The notes: a model not told the origin generated them from the letters alone. Positions 47,901 through 56,426 are shown, numbered from the stretch's first letter. The stretch is 64,000 bases of DNA from Candidatus Cloacimonadota bacterium (GCA_012728875.1 JAAYEF010000002.1:1-64000); one strand, 5' to 3'. Made by a program: numbers and translations.

Positions 47901-50900
47901 ATGGTGGCTTCCGGAGTTTGCGTGGTGATCGAAATCTGGATGGGTTCGGTGTATATTCCTGACGCGGGTGAAATTTCCGGAGTGGCAACAGTTTCGATGG
48001 GAATCACGATCACATATTGAACCGTGGTCACAGACGAAGGCTCATGACCATCCTTGTAGCCGCGAGCCTTGAGAACGGTGTTGCTCGAGACCACAAAGCT
48101 GCCTGTATAAACGATGCCATTATCCAGAGTCGGCTCCTCGCCGTTGCTTGTGTAAACCAAGGTGGCATCCGGGGTTGTGCTTGTGATGGTCACAGTCTGC
48201 GCTGTGTTGTAAACCCCACTGCCAGGCTGAATCACAGGTGCAGCCACTACAGGCAGCGGAATATTGATCTGGAAGCTGGCAGTGCTGACAGGTGATGGAT
48301 GCCAGTTTTCAAGCGAAGCAACAGCCTTCAAGGTGAGGTTTTCATCCACCAAAACGGGGTTCGCGGGATCATAGACCAGGCCAGTACCCGGAACGGGATC
48401 CACACCGTTGAGTGTATAATTGATCAACGCACCCGGCGTGGCGGTGTTCAAGGTCACCAACTGCGCTGAAGTGTAGGTTCCGCCATTGGGCACGATGCTG
48501 ACGGGCTTCACATGGAAGTTGTAGCTTACGGTGCTAACGTTGGAAGGCAGCCAATTTGTGCGATAGGCTCTGGCTTTAAGAACGGTATTTTGTTCAACGT
48601 GAATGGGACCGCTGTAAAGCGTTCCATTAGTTTCGCTGGGCTCGGTTTCGTCCAAAGTGTAATAAATTGCTGAGCCCGCGGGTAGGGTGGAAATGGTCAC
48701 GTTGAAAGGATCAGAATAGTTTCCGCCAGACACGGAGAATAGAGGATCCGCCACCGGTCCATTGATCACATAACTGTGAGAAACCACACTTGAGCTGATC
48801 CACTGGTCCCTGAAAGCAATCGCCTTCACGGTCGTGGTGCTTTCTACGTTGAAGGAGCCTTCATACAGAATACCGTGTTCCGGGCTGGGGGTGCTGTTGT
48901 CTGTGGTATAACGGATTGAAGCTCCGTCTGTGATTGTATTGATGCTCACTGTTTGTGTGGAGGCATAGCTTCCGGCAGGAGGTGTGATGCTGGGGTTTGC
49001 CACCACGAACTGGTATTCCACCATTGCAACAGGCGAATCCAGCCAATTTTCAAGCCGGGCAATCGCTTTGACCACAGTGTGTCCCTGAACCACAAAGGGC
49101 ACCGTGTAAAGCTGGCTGCTTCCAGGAACGGGATCGGTGCCGTCCAAAGTATAGTAAACATTTGCTGCAGCAGGAATCACGCTGATGTTCACGGTTTGCG
49201 GGCTGGTGAAATATCCGCTTGCCGGGCTGATAACCGGCTTTGCCACAGGTCCGTTAATCACATAAGACGCCGAGGAAACCGGCGAATCATCCCAACCATT
49301 CAGCCAAGCCATGGCTCTGATGGTCTTGTTTGAAGCAACTTCGATGGGACCGCCATAAACCATGCCATGAGTGCGTGTGGGCGTTGTTCCATCCAAAGTA
49401 TAGCGGATCTCCGCAGCTTCGGGAATGGTGGAAAGAGCGACGTTTTGAGCTGTGGCATACTGCCCGGATGGAGGATCAAACTGCGGCGCAGCCACGGTTC
49501 CGGTGATGTAATATTGGGCGTCACTGATTCCACTAACGTTCCAGCCAGATTTGTATGCCCTGGCACGAAGCAGGACATCACCATTGATATGGATGGGAGT
49601 GCCGTTAACGTACAGAGTACCGTTGTCAGGGCTTGGTTCAGAAGCGTCATTTGTATAGTAAATGGAAGCATCCGGCGGATTCACAGAAATGTAAACGTCA
49701 ATCGGTGTTGTAAAGGTTCCAGCGCCTGGGGTAAAGACTGGATCGGCAATGTTTCCAATAATCGTATAGATTTTTTCATAAACTTGGGAATCACGCCAGT
49801 TTTCCTTGTGGGCCATAGCTTTCAGAGTGCTGCTGCTGGTGATCTGGATGGATCCGGTATAGATTTCTCCGTGGGTGGAGCTGGGATCGCTGCCGTCAGT
49901 GGTGTATCGAATCTGGGCTCCCGAAGTTGTAGTGTTGATGGCAACCGTAACAGAAACAGAATGCGTGCCGCCATCGGGGTTAAACGTCGGCGTGGCAACC
50001 GTTCCGGTCACTTCGTAGTGGCGCTCTGCCACAGAACTGGATTGCCACCCAGTTTGTGTGGCGATGGCCTTGATGGTCTTGCTGGTCTCCAAGCCAATCT
50101 GGATGCCGTTCACAAAGTCATACAATATGGAAAACTCATCTGGCTCGGAACCGTCGTCTGTATAATGTATCTGCGCTTCAGGCGCTCCGGGAACGCTGAG
50201 CCTCACCGTGATGGGATCCTGATAGATACCTGCTTCATGATCAAATACCGGAGCAGGCAAAACACTGATGCTATAGACGCCTTCAGTGATGGGACTGGGA
50301 TCCCAATGATCCTTGAAAGCGCGAGCTTTAATGGTGTGCAAACCCATCTCCAGGGCAAAGGGACCAGTATACAAGATGGATCCAGCCGCTCCCTGGATGG
50401 GTTCGCTGCCATCCTCGCTATACCAGATTTCAGCGCTTTCAGTGGCGCTGCTCATCTCCAAGTCAATCTGCGTAGAATAGCTGCCCGGTGCAGGATCAAA
50501 AACAGGTGCGGCAACCGTGCCAGTGATTACAAAATCTCCGCTGAAAACAGCGCTGGGCTCAAATCCCGGGTATTGGGCAAAAGCCTTGACCGTGGCGCTT
50601 TCCTCCAGCCAAATCGGGCCGGTGTAGAGCAGTGTGGGGTGATTTCCGTCAGTGCTATAATAGATATTGGCACCAGTCGGAGATGTGTTCTCGCTGAGGC
50701 TTACAGACATGGGAACGGTGCTGTAGCCCGGCTGAGGGTCGAAAACCGTTCCATTTGCGAAAGGAAGGAACACCGTACGCGTACGGATGATATATTGATA
50801 CGAATGTTCCTGACTGGATTGCCAATCTTCCAGGTGCGCTTGCAGCCTGATCTGGCTGCTTTGAGTCAATTCCAGCTTCTGTCCCGCGGTATAGATCTGA

Positions 50901-52687
50901 GCGCTGGGGTTTGCAGGTGCAGGAGCGGTTCCATCCAAGGTATAATAAAGCACTGCAGCGCTGGGAAGCAGACTGAGATTCTGAATTTCCACTTCCAAAC
51001 TTTCACCATGTTCAAGCTCAAAGCCTTCCGAAACCGGCATGGGATCCATTTCATGAGATACAATCTGCACAGTACCAGTAACTTGGTAAAAATGAGTGAC
51101 TGTTTCGCTGTCCAGCCAATCTTCCCGGGTGGCCTTGGCCTTCAGGGTCACACTGCTTTCTCCGGGAATTTGGATTGTATTTTCATAAAGCTGGGTGCCT
51201 GCTGCTCCAGGAACAGGCTCTTCCCCATTCGTGGTATAGTAGATTTGCGCAGACGGGGTGGAACTGCTTAATCCAACTTCCTGGGGTGTAACAAATATAC
51301 CGCCCCCAGGGTTAAACACGGGTGCAGCCACTGTTCCAGTGATGCGGTAGGTTGCGCTTTCAACCTGGGAAGAAGGAAAGCCCGGTGCAAAGAAAATGGC
51401 CTTTATGTTTACAATATTTTCCGCATTTACCAAGGCGGGAACCTCAATGGGTCCGGTGTAAACATCAGAGCTTTCGTCCGGTGTGTTGCCATCCAACGTA
51501 TAATGGATTACAGCGTTTTCGAAACCAGCCGGGACGCTGAGGGCAACGTTCACGCCGCTGGTATAGATTCCGCCCACAGGCGCAAAAATTGGTCCGTGAG
51601 GGCTGACTGTCACAGTCCAGCTCATGCTGACTTGGTCTTCACCATCGTCAACCACGCAGGTGACGGTCTGGACGCCGGGAATGTCAAACTGCAGATCCAG
51701 ACTTGCTTCCGTGGACACGATCTGGGTAAACGGCTCGCCATCAACGAAGCCGCTGTGGGTCCAAGTGTAGGTAAGTGGATCGTCATCCACGTCCACAGCC
51801 GTAACCCAAAAGCTCAAGGATTCGCTTTGGTCAACGGTCTGCTCAAGCTCCAGAGGATGCCACTGGGTAATTTCCGGCGGATCGTTCACGTTTATCACCT
51901 CAATCCAGATGGTCTGGGTGCTGAATGCGTTTGAGGCTCTATCTTTGGCGGTAACATCATAACTTACAAGACCAAAGAAATTTAAGTGGGGGCTGAAAGT
52001 GACAAGTGATCCATCGTTTGGTGGATCTTGGATTACGGTTATGGGATATTCGTCATTTGCAATAACTGACAAATCAAAATTGCTAGGATCTTCTAAAGAG
52101 TCTAAGCACTGAACGTAGTCTTTGAATTCAACGATCAAGTCTTCTTCTTCCAGTGTGGAAAAAAGATTTCCATCGGGCAAATTAATCCAGATGGGCGGGT
52201 CTGGAACCGGGGTGACGTTTATGCGAACGAGCGTCATCGCCTGGACGCCACTGGCTTCATCTTCCAGAACCAAAACCAAAACTTCACTTCCGTTCCAATG
52301 TTCTTCAATGGGCTCAAAATGCCATTTATATGGGTTTCCTGATTCAGGCTGAGTAATCGTGAACTTCATTGCAGGATTCAACAACGATAGCGTCAGATTT
52401 AAACCCTCAGGATTATTTATGTGACGAGTGAAATCCTTGGTCCAAGGAATATCTTCCAAAAACTCTCCGGTGTCCGGGTCAGCCAAATCGTCGATATCGG
52501 GCAGGTTGTGTGGCTGTCCCCCCAGAAACACGAAACTAAAACTTGCATCCCTGCTTTGCTTGGATGCAATCAATTCCAATAGTTCATCGGAAAGTCCGCT
52601 GTCGCCCGGCTTTATAGCCACGCCTGTTTGTGCCAAAAGAGCAAAAATGCTCAGCGTCAGGGTCATCAAAACCAAAAACTTTTTCAT
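41909..52687 (-). CDS. Giant secreted surface protein: 35 chitobiase-C-like repeats plus T9SS-type tail
   Basis: The 3592-aa protein has a signal peptide (about 1-19). An N-terminal region (about 20-360) with cadherin/Ig-like blocks follows (e.g. FVDGEPFTQIVSTE, VVDDGEDQVSMSWTV). I count 35 repeats of about 87 residues (about 361-3392) built round YTTDGSxPT..S..Y..PI and IKARAF..W.PS, the CHB_HEX_C_1 family. A fibronectin-III-like domain (FNVYRRTLDQTNF) comes next, and then a C-terminal domain of about 95 residues with YAWPNPATDSAE and GRGTYFARV, the pattern of T9SS/FlgD-like sorting domains. No enzyme domain is seen, so an adhesin or surface-layer role is inferred. Strong ribosome site GGAAGGAG. 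Repeats 19-28 include a recent duplication. Confidence 0.88.
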   Translation of the reverse strand: MKKFLVLMTLTLSIFALLAQTGVAIKPGDSGLSDELLELIASKQSRDASFSFVFLGGQPHNLPDIDDLADPDTGEFLEDIPWTKDFTRHINNPEGLNLTLSLLNPAMKFTITQPESGNPYKWHFEPIEEHWNGSEVLVLVLEDEASGVQAMTLVRINVTPVPDPPIWINLPDGNLFSTLEEEDLIVEFKDYVQCLDSLEDPSNFDLSVIANDEYPITVIQDPPNDGSLVTFSPHLNFFGLVSYDVTAKDRASNAFSTQTIWIEVINVNDPPEITQWHPLELEQTVDQSESLSFWVTAVDVDDDPLTYTWTHSGFVDGEPFTQIVSTEASLDLQFDIPGVQTVTCVVDDGEDQVSMSWTVTVSPHGPIFAPVGGIYTSGVNVALSVPAGFENAVIHYTLDGNTPDESSDVYTGPIEVPALVNAENIVNIKAIFFAPGFPSSQVESATYRITGTVAAPVFNPGGGIFVTPQEVGLSSSTPSAQIYYTTNGEEPVPGAAGTQLYENTIQIPGESSVTLKAKATREDWLDSETVTHFYQVTGTVQIVSHEMDPMPVSEGFELEHGESLEVEIQNLSLLPSAAVLYYTLDGTAPAPANPSAQIYTAGQKLELTQSSQIRLQAHLEDWQSSQEHSYQYIIRTRTVFLPFANGTVFDPQPGYSTVPMSVSLSENTSPTGANIYYSTDGNHPTLLYTGPIWLEESATVKAFAQYPGFEPSAVFSGDFVITGTVAAPVFDPAPGSYSTQIDLEMSSATESAEIWYSEDGSEPIQGAAGSILYTGPFALEMGLHTIKARAFKDHWDPSPITEGVYSISVLPAPVFDHEAGIYQDPITVRLSVPGAPEAQIHYTDDGSEPDEFSILYDFVNGIQIGLETSKTIKAIATQTGWQSSSVAERHYEVTGTVATPTFNPDGGTHSVSVTVAINTTTSGAQIRYTTDGSDPSSTHGEIYTGSIQITSSSTLKAMAHKENWRDSQVYEKIYTIIGNIADPVFTPGAGTFTTPIDVYISVNPPDASIYYTNDASEPSPDNGTLYVNGTPIHINGDVLLRARAYKSGWNVSGISDAQYYITGTVAAPQFDPPSGQYATAQNVALSTIPEAAEIRYTLDGTTPTRTHGMVYGGPIEVASNKTIRAMAWLNGWDDSPVSSASYVINGPVAKPVISPASGYFTSPQTVNISVIPAAANVYYTLDGTDPVPGSSQLYTVPFVVQGHTVVKAIARLENWLDSPVAMVEYQFVVANPSITPPAGSYASTQTVSINTITDGASIRYTTDNSTPSPEHGILYEGSFNVESTTTVKAIAFRDQWISSSVVSHSYVINGPVADPLFSVSGGNYSDPFNVTISTLPAGSAIYYTLDETEPSETNGTLYSGPIHVEQNTVLKARAYRTNWLPSNVSTVSYNFHVKPVSIVPNGGTYTSAQLVTLNTATPGALINYTLNGVDPVPGTGLVYDPANPVLVDENLTLKAVASLENWHPSPVSTASFQINIPLPVVAAPVIQPGSGVYNTAQTVTITSTTPDATLVYTSNGEEPTLDNGIVYTGSFVVSSNTVLKARGYKDGHEPSSVTTVQYVIVIPIETVATPEISPASGIYTEPIQISITTQTPEATIRYTTDGMEPSTTVGEIYTGSINISETTTVKAIAYKTGMNPSLISNASYVINIAVPEVAAPMFSHPTGTYFEPISVSISTTTENTMIRYTTDGSTPSATSGILYEQPIEVGADSSLFIQAIAYRDGWNPSPVVSANYNVTGTVADVVFNPVGGVYTQATSVALSNSTPGAAIHYTINGDEPTQGSSLYTTPIIVALNSSVTIRARAFKSGWQPSQINQESYTVTGQVVIPAPVFSVPAGTYASAQTVSLNSPVPSDAVIRYTTNGEDPTELSDVYGPPIQLPLNSNITLKARAFKENWLPSPVYTANYVMTGQVILSENTFDPPAGIYQTPQTITLVPATLPTAATLRYTINGTEPSQLSPAYVNPIPVGAGTTVIKVKGFMNDWTPSETVSASYTVTGQVAFNTPVFTPAPGVYATAQQITVNTAIPGDAVVRYTTDGSDPTELSAVYGSPIALPLDSALTLKVRAFKPDWAPSEIHTGNYTTTGAVTITLPVFDPSPGTYTTPQSVSINTVTIPANATLRYTVDGSDPNESSPIYQNPIQIANGQTVTIRVRAYAPNWQPSAIHSGTFTVTGQVSIAQPVFTPPAGTYQTGQVVTLNTQTTPAGATLRYTTNGDEPTASSPVYSSGITLGLGTVTTIKVKAFLNNWQPSETYSATYTITGALSIVEPVFTPAAGTYQTAQSVLINTTTLPAGATVRYTTNGSDPTATSRIYENPIQIGLNSSMTIKARAFLSGWTPSQVYTANYTVTGQVQLPAQVFSPTGGTYYSPQTVTISTNTIPAAATLRYTTNGTEPSQLSPAYVNPIPVGAGTTVIKVKGFMNDWTPSETVSATYTVTGQVAFNTPVFTPAPGVYATAQQITVNTAIPADAVIRYTTNGADPTEASTIYSGPIALPLDSALTLKVRAFKPDWAPSEIHTGNYTTTGAVTITLPVFNPSPGTYTTPQSVSINTVTIPANATLRYTVDGSDPNESSPIYQNPIQIANGQTVTIRVRAYAPNWQPSAIHSGTFTVTGQVSIAQPVFTPPAGTYQTAQVVTLNTQTTPAGATLRYTTNGDEPTASSPVYSSGITLGLGTVTTIKVKAFLNNWQPSETYSATYTITGALSIVEPVFTPAAGTYQTAQSVVINTTTLPAGATVRYTTNGSDPTATSPIYENPIQIGLNSSMTIKARAFLSGWTPSQVYTANYTVTGQVQLPTQVFSPAGGTYQTAQTVTLNTATSPTGATLRYTTDGTVPTENSAAYTAPINLPLNSSTTIRVKAFKADWTPSEAASAMYVITGQVAFNTPVFTPTAGTYQTAQNVVIAGTIPSDATIRYTTDNSEPTASSPIYTAPINLPLNSSTTIKVKAFKADWTASATHSASYTITGQASIATPVFSPEPGTYNAPQQVSLNSSTLPTNAVIRFTTDGSDPTASSSIYQSPFQIDLNSNVTIKARAFAQDWTPSQVYAGNYIVTGTVSITEPVFSPAAGTYTSNIQVVLNTQTNPAGAILRYTLDGSEPNESDPAYIQPIHLLAPGDFTVKVKAFKADWLPSQTYTAQYSLTGQMQLVQPYLDPAPGVYTEPISVVASGGTEPSGGTIRYTIDGSVPTQSSPVFGSPIEIGLNTVAFKLSIRAFKDGWTPSVPYTGTYNVTGQVELPEILFSPAAGTYQTAQSVSFADPILPANATIRYTLDGSEPTAFSAAYVTPIQLPLNSVTTLKAKGFAEGWIPSATKTAVYTVTGTLSPPVFSPGGGTFGTPVQVVISALGEDVSIHYTTDGSEPTQDSPEYTQPITVPNYAQNMVISARAFKDGWTPSTVASATYTVLSAPMNIRGINYAGFIRVLWNMPGSVRALRGFNVYRRTLDQTNFTKLNTLPVNDLLDGNYYYDDYSISMDVSYEYYVTAVYDEEESPPSSYTLQQYQTQDLAISDASYAWPNPATDSAEIVVVLNRNKDVTLTVSIFDFAGKKVRTLTTPPQDSNRIRIPWDLKNSNGSKVGRGTYFARVVANDGVNKSEYVIKIAVK
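44290..46854 (-). repeat. Tandem 1314-bp duplication inside the giant gene
   Basis: Blocks at about 44290-45540 and 45604-46854 match at a constant offset of 1314 bp (438 codons, five protein repeats), with only scattered mismatches. They encode repeat units 19-23 and 24-28, whose protein sequences are nearly identical pairwise in the same order. Block edges are approximate and fall within units rather than at unit borders. The frame is kept. Confidence 0.85.
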
Positions 52688-52979
52688 GCTCTAACTCCTT
52701 CCAAAACTGCGCCTTGCAGTGATTGAAAATATATTTGCTCCGCCGGGCAAAATCTCTTTGCCAAGCGGGCGTTTCTCAAATTCTTAAACGTCAAATACAG
52801 AATTTTCCTCATTAGGTCAAGTTATCGCTCCATTTGTTGCTGTCAATGAATATTTTGTGTTTGCCGCCGATTTTTGTAGAAATAATTCCAATTTTCATGC
52901 AGATGCCGGGCTTTCAGTCTAAATCTCGATGAGAGAAACACGCAAAACATCTCAGAAAAACCCATTCCTTTCTTGTTTC

Positions 52980-53110
52980 AAGCTTTTAATCAAGTGGTAA
53001 TCAAGCCTTAATCAAGCGTTAATAATTAAGACTTGATTAAGGCTTGATTAAGAAGTGATTAACGCCTTCAGCCAAGAATGACCCATCCTAAAATAGGTTG
53101 ACCGAAAATC
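52980..53110. repeat. Palindromic 11-bp-periodic repeat element, copy 3, with flank on the right
   Basis: TCAAG occurs at 52990, 53001 and 53012 and CTTGA at 53032 and 53043, with a degenerate AGTGA at 53054. All are 11 bp apart on each side and symmetric about 53024. The core (52980-53068) has the same strand order as copies 1 and 2. Ten bases further right lies the 32-bp flank (53079-53110), the inverse complement of the copy 1 flank with one mismatch. It sits upstream of the giant gene and downstream of the S9 peptidase gene. Confidence 0.9.
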
Positions 53111-53534
53111 TATGTTAAGTAGAAAAGCTACGAAGAAATTAGTTTTATAATTCCCTAATAGTGAAGAAGTTAAATGCATGAAATCGAAAAACTTGAATCG
53201 TTAAAATTATTTAGTTGAGTCCCAAATGTTGGTGTAAAATCCAACTCATTGTTTCTCTGGTTGTTTGAGGGCATTTGACATCCCTCTTCATTCACAATTC
53301 TTATCCGTTCAAAAGACTAATTGCTTTGTATTTTTTTTACAAATTTGTGTCAAGCTGTTTTTCATCAAAAAACTGTGACAGTTGAGTAGGTTCCAACCCG
53401 TCGATTGCTAACTCAAGCGCTATCGATTTGAACCTGTGTTGGAGATTATTCTTTTTTTGATTTTCGTGAAACAGCTTGGGGCAGGCTGCTATCAATGTTC
53501 CGACTTTCTAAATGGTTCTTTTAAGTATATAGCC
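53111..53534. other. AT-rich intergenic stretch without recognised gene
   Basis: This stretch follows repeat copy 3 and runs to the S9 peptidase stop. It is visibly richer in A and T than its surroundings and includes a TTTGTA/TACAAA palindrome around a T-run near 53330. No supported ORF, tRNA or clear terminator was found; the rightward frame starting at 53436 runs antisense into the peptidase gene and looks spurious. Confidence 0.6.
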
Positions 53535-55634
53535 CTATTTTGGAGTCACAGCCCGGATGGCGAATGCCATCACCTTGGCATAGTTTTTCAAACGGCGGTA
53601 ATGATCTTCAGAACCGGAGTGCCCCTCATCCCAGCCCATCAGATAGATCACGGGATTTTCGCCCAGGTTGTTCTCGCGCAGCTTTTGCACCCATTTAAGG
53701 GATTCCCAGTAGCCCACGCGGATATCGTTCCAAGCGGTTGTAACCAAAACAGTTGGGTAGGTTTGCGGTTTCACGTTGTCGTATGGCGAATATGAAAGCA
53801 TGTAGGAAAACTGTTCTTCGTCGCTCGGGTCGCCCCATTCCTCATATTCCTGCACTGTGAGCGGGAGTTCCGGATCCAGCATGGTGTTGATCAAATCCAC
53901 AAAGGGCACATCCGCGATGGCAAGGCGAAATTTTTGTGGAGCTTGGTTTAAAACGGCGCCGATCAAGAGCCCACCTGCACTGCCGCCTTCAATAATCAGT
54001 TTGGAGGGTTCAGTAAAACCTTTTGAAATCAAATAATCGATGCAAGCTTCAAAATCTGAAAATGTATTCTTTTTGGAAAGTGTACGCCCCTGGTCGTGCC
54101 AGTATCTGCCAAATTCGCCTCCTCCGCGGATGTGGGCTGTGGCACAGATAAAACCACGATCCAGTAGCGAAAAAAGTGTGTGTGAATAGTAGGGATCTTC
54201 GCAGGACCCATAGGCGCCATATCCTTGAAGCCAGAGAGGATGAGTTGTTTGCGGATCAAGGTCTCTTCTTTTCACAAGCCGCAGTGGAATCTGGGCTCCA
54301 TCATCAGCCTCAACCCAGTGCAGTTCAGTTTGGTAGAGGTCGTGATGCCGTTTCTGTGCAATTTCACTCTGATAGACAACTGTTTCTGATCCATCAGACA
54401 AATTGTGGCTGATAATGCTGTAGGGCTGCAATTCATGTTCCATGCCATACATGATTTGGGGTGCGGATGGATCGTAATTATACCAAAAATCGATGTCGGC
54501 TGGAACGGATGAGGAAACTGTCCGGATGAGCCCACCGCCGTCAACGTCGTAAAGTTCCATGCTTTTAAAACCGTCGTTGCGACGGGTCACTGCGATCACA
54601 GAATCCATCAGCACCATCGAATCCAAGGGTCGCCCGCTTTCAGCCGGAACGAGCTCAACCCAATATTCCGGCCTTGGGGAATCAGCATCAAATCGATACA
54701 CACCATGGTCAGCATTGAAAAGGTCAGTCATCAGGTAGAAGGCGCCGCCAAGGTGATCCGGCCACGCCTGGCAGTTATCCCAACTGCTGGAAAGCTCCAT
54801 CAGTTCCGGATTTTGCGCCCCTGCATCAAAACACCAGATTCTGTTTTGCTTTGCCGCGCTGGAACTCATAAAAAAGTACTGGTGATCTGTGGAACTCCAG
54901 ATCCCAAGATTCCGGGCGGGGTCTTCTTCCTTATACAGGCTTTGGAGGGTGCCGCTTTGAAGATCATAGATCGAGACTTGGTCGCACTGGAAGCGTTCGT
55001 TGTTCCTGGTTAAGAGCAATCTCTTTGAATCATTGAACCACAAAGCTTGGTCCAGTCTATCGATCCCGGTATCATAGTTTTTCTTTTGGCTCAGATCGCG
55101 GATGAAGAGTCTGTAATTCTCATCTCCCTCATAGTCAACGCTGTAAACAAGTTTTTCTGCATCCGGGCTCACCCTCATCACGCCCAGAGAAAAGAACTTT
55201 TTGCCTCTGGCGAGCTTCTGTTCATCAAGCAGGAGTTCTTCCTTTGCGCCGGGTTCGTCTTTTATGCGAAAATGACTGTCGTAGGGTTTTCCCTTGTAAG
55301 AGCGGGAAAAATAATAGTATCCATCTCTTAAATAGGGATGACTGCTTCTTTGACGCGGATCAAATTGAGTGAATTCACGGTAAAGCTCACGATCCAGATT
55401 TGAAGAACCACGGAATTGGCTCTTGGCATACTTTTCCTCGGCTTTGAAAACCTTGAAAAGTTCGGGCGCTTCCCGATCTGCCAGCCATTTCCAGTCGTCA
55501 TTCAATTCATGCCCATGCACTTGAATCTGAGTGTGCTTTTTCGGCGCCAAGGGTCCCGCTTGAGCGGCAAGAGAAAAAAACTGCCCCCAAATCAGGAGCA
55601 GAGTTATGAGAAAGAGATTGCGTGTTGTTTTCAT
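53535..55634 (-). CDS. S9 prolyl oligopeptidase family serine peptidase (protease II/oligopeptidase B-like), exported
   Basis: The 699-aa protein has a signal peptide (ends in LAAQA, near residue 26), a seven-bladed propeller and a C-terminal alpha/beta-hydrolase domain. The nucleophile motif is GGSAGG (IIEGGSAGGLLIGA), the acid lies in TAWNDIRVGYWESLKW and the His in DEGHSGSEDH. The substrate-binding HIRGGGEFGRYWHDQG loop is also present. Enzymes of this type cleave short peptides after Pro or basic residues. The signal peptide points to the periplasm, which fits peptide or amino-acid use in an anaerobe. It starts 4 bp after the MBL hydrolase stop. Confidence 0.93.
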   Translation of the reverse strand: MKTTRNLFLITLLLIWGQFFSLAAQAGPLAPKKHTQIQVHGHELNDDWKWLADREAPELFKVFKAEEKYAKSQFRGSSNLDRELYREFTQFDPRQRSSHPYLRDGYYYFSRSYKGKPYDSHFRIKDEPGAKEELLLDEQKLARGKKFFSLGVMRVSPDAEKLVYSVDYEGDENYRLFIRDLSQKKNYDTGIDRLDQALWFNDSKRLLLTRNNERFQCDQVSIYDLQSGTLQSLYKEEDPARNLGIWSSTDHQYFFMSSSAAKQNRIWCFDAGAQNPELMELSSSWDNCQAWPDHLGGAFYLMTDLFNADHGVYRFDADSPRPEYWVELVPAESGRPLDSMVLMDSVIAVTRRNDGFKSMELYDVDGGGLIRTVSSSVPADIDFWYNYDPSAPQIMYGMEHELQPYSIISHNLSDGSETVVYQSEIAQKRHHDLYQTELHWVEADDGAQIPLRLVKRRDLDPQTTHPLWLQGYGAYGSCEDPYYSHTLFSLLDRGFICATAHIRGGGEFGRYWHDQGRTLSKKNTFSDFEACIDYLISKGFTEPSKLIIEGGSAGGLLIGAVLNQAPQKFRLAIADVPFVDLINTMLDPELPLTVQEYEEWGDPSDEEQFSYMLSYSPYDNVKPQTYPTVLVTTAWNDIRVGYWESLKWVQKLRENNLGENPVIYLMGWDEGHSGSEDHYRRLKNYAKVMAFAIRAVTPK

Positions 55635-55637
55635 GAT

Positions 55638-56423
55638 TTATACATTTAAGAGTGGTGTGTGTGCATATTGGTCCGCAACCAACAAGCGGGCTTCACTGCG
55701 GACTGTTATAAGGTAGTCCCGCATGGTTTTCAAAGCGATTTGCGGGTTGTTGTTTTCTTCGCTGAGATGTGCCAAAACGATATTTTTCAAACCCTGGTGC
55801 ATCACCTGGCTCACCATTCCAACCGCCTCTTCGTTGGAAAGGTGACCGTTGTCGCTTCTGATGCGCTGTTTGAGAGGCCATTCATACCGACCCTCCATCA
55901 GCATGGTCACGTCGTGGTTGCTTTCCAGGATCAAAGTGCTGCAGTTTTTCAGCCTGTTCACCGCCAAGCGCGAAGGAAAACCCAGATCTGTGGCAACGCC
56001 CAGTTTGCGAGTTTCGTCTTCTTCATGGAGGAAGGTGAAATTGCAGCTATCCGCCGCATCGTGTGAGGATGAAAAAGGATGGACGATCAAATCCCGAACC
56101 TGGAAGCTCTCGCCTGTCTCGAAAAGCCTGATGCCGCCTGGGATATTGCCAATTCGGCTGTTGCATTGGCGGAGGGTTTCTTCATTTATAAACAAAGGAA
56201 TTCCAAGTTTCCTGGTGAGGGGACCAACTCCGCGGGTGTGGTCGGAATGTTCGTGGCTGACTATCACGCCCTGTATTTCTGCCGGGCTGACGCCAAGTTT
56301 TTCCAAGGCTGCCAAAATTGAGCGGGCAGAAACTCCGGCATCCAAAATCAAGGCGGTTTCAGATGTGCGCACCAATACGGCGTTGCCCTTGGAACCGCTC
56401 ATCAAAACCGAGGTTTGAAACAT
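55638..56423 (-). CDS. MBL-fold metallohydrolase, WalJ/YycJ-like
   Basis: The 261-aa protein has the metallo-beta-lactamase fold with SGSKGNAVLVRT at the N terminus, the metal motif SHEHSDHTRGV near residue 56, ATDLGFPS (metal-bridging Asp) near 140, and a C-terminal NIVLAHLSEENN segment. This pattern, including the SNHDVTML stretch, is that of WalJ (YycJ), proposed to be an exonuclease linked to DNA replication or repair. The gene is spaced 3-4 bp from both neighbours, so it is cotranscribed with the S9 peptidase and the YhaM-like gene. Confidence 0.9.
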   Translation of the reverse strand: MFQTSVLMSGSKGNAVLVRTSETALILDAGVSARSILAALEKLGVSPAEIQGVIVSHEHSDHTRGVGPLTRKLGIPLFINEETLRQCNSRIGNIPGGIRLFETGESFQVRDLIVHPFSSSHDAADSCNFTFLHEEDETRKLGVATDLGFPSRLAVNRLKNCSTLILESNHDVTMLMEGRYEWPLKQRIRSDNGHLSNEEAVGMVSQVMHQGLKNIVLAHLSEENNNPQIALKTMRDYLITVRSEARLLVADQYAHTPLLNV

Positions 56424-56426
56424 TTT

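Noticed and set aside
49367-51271. 634-codon plus-strand ORF and several 240-295-codon ones opposite the giant gene
   Set aside because: They are antisense to a well-supported repeat protein, repeat in step with it, and show no domain, signal or ribosome site; long antisense frames follow from its biased repeated codons.
53436-53795. 119-codon plus-strand ORF running into the S9 peptidase gene
   Set aside because: More than half is antisense to the peptidase C terminus including its catalytic His region; no ribosome site or family.
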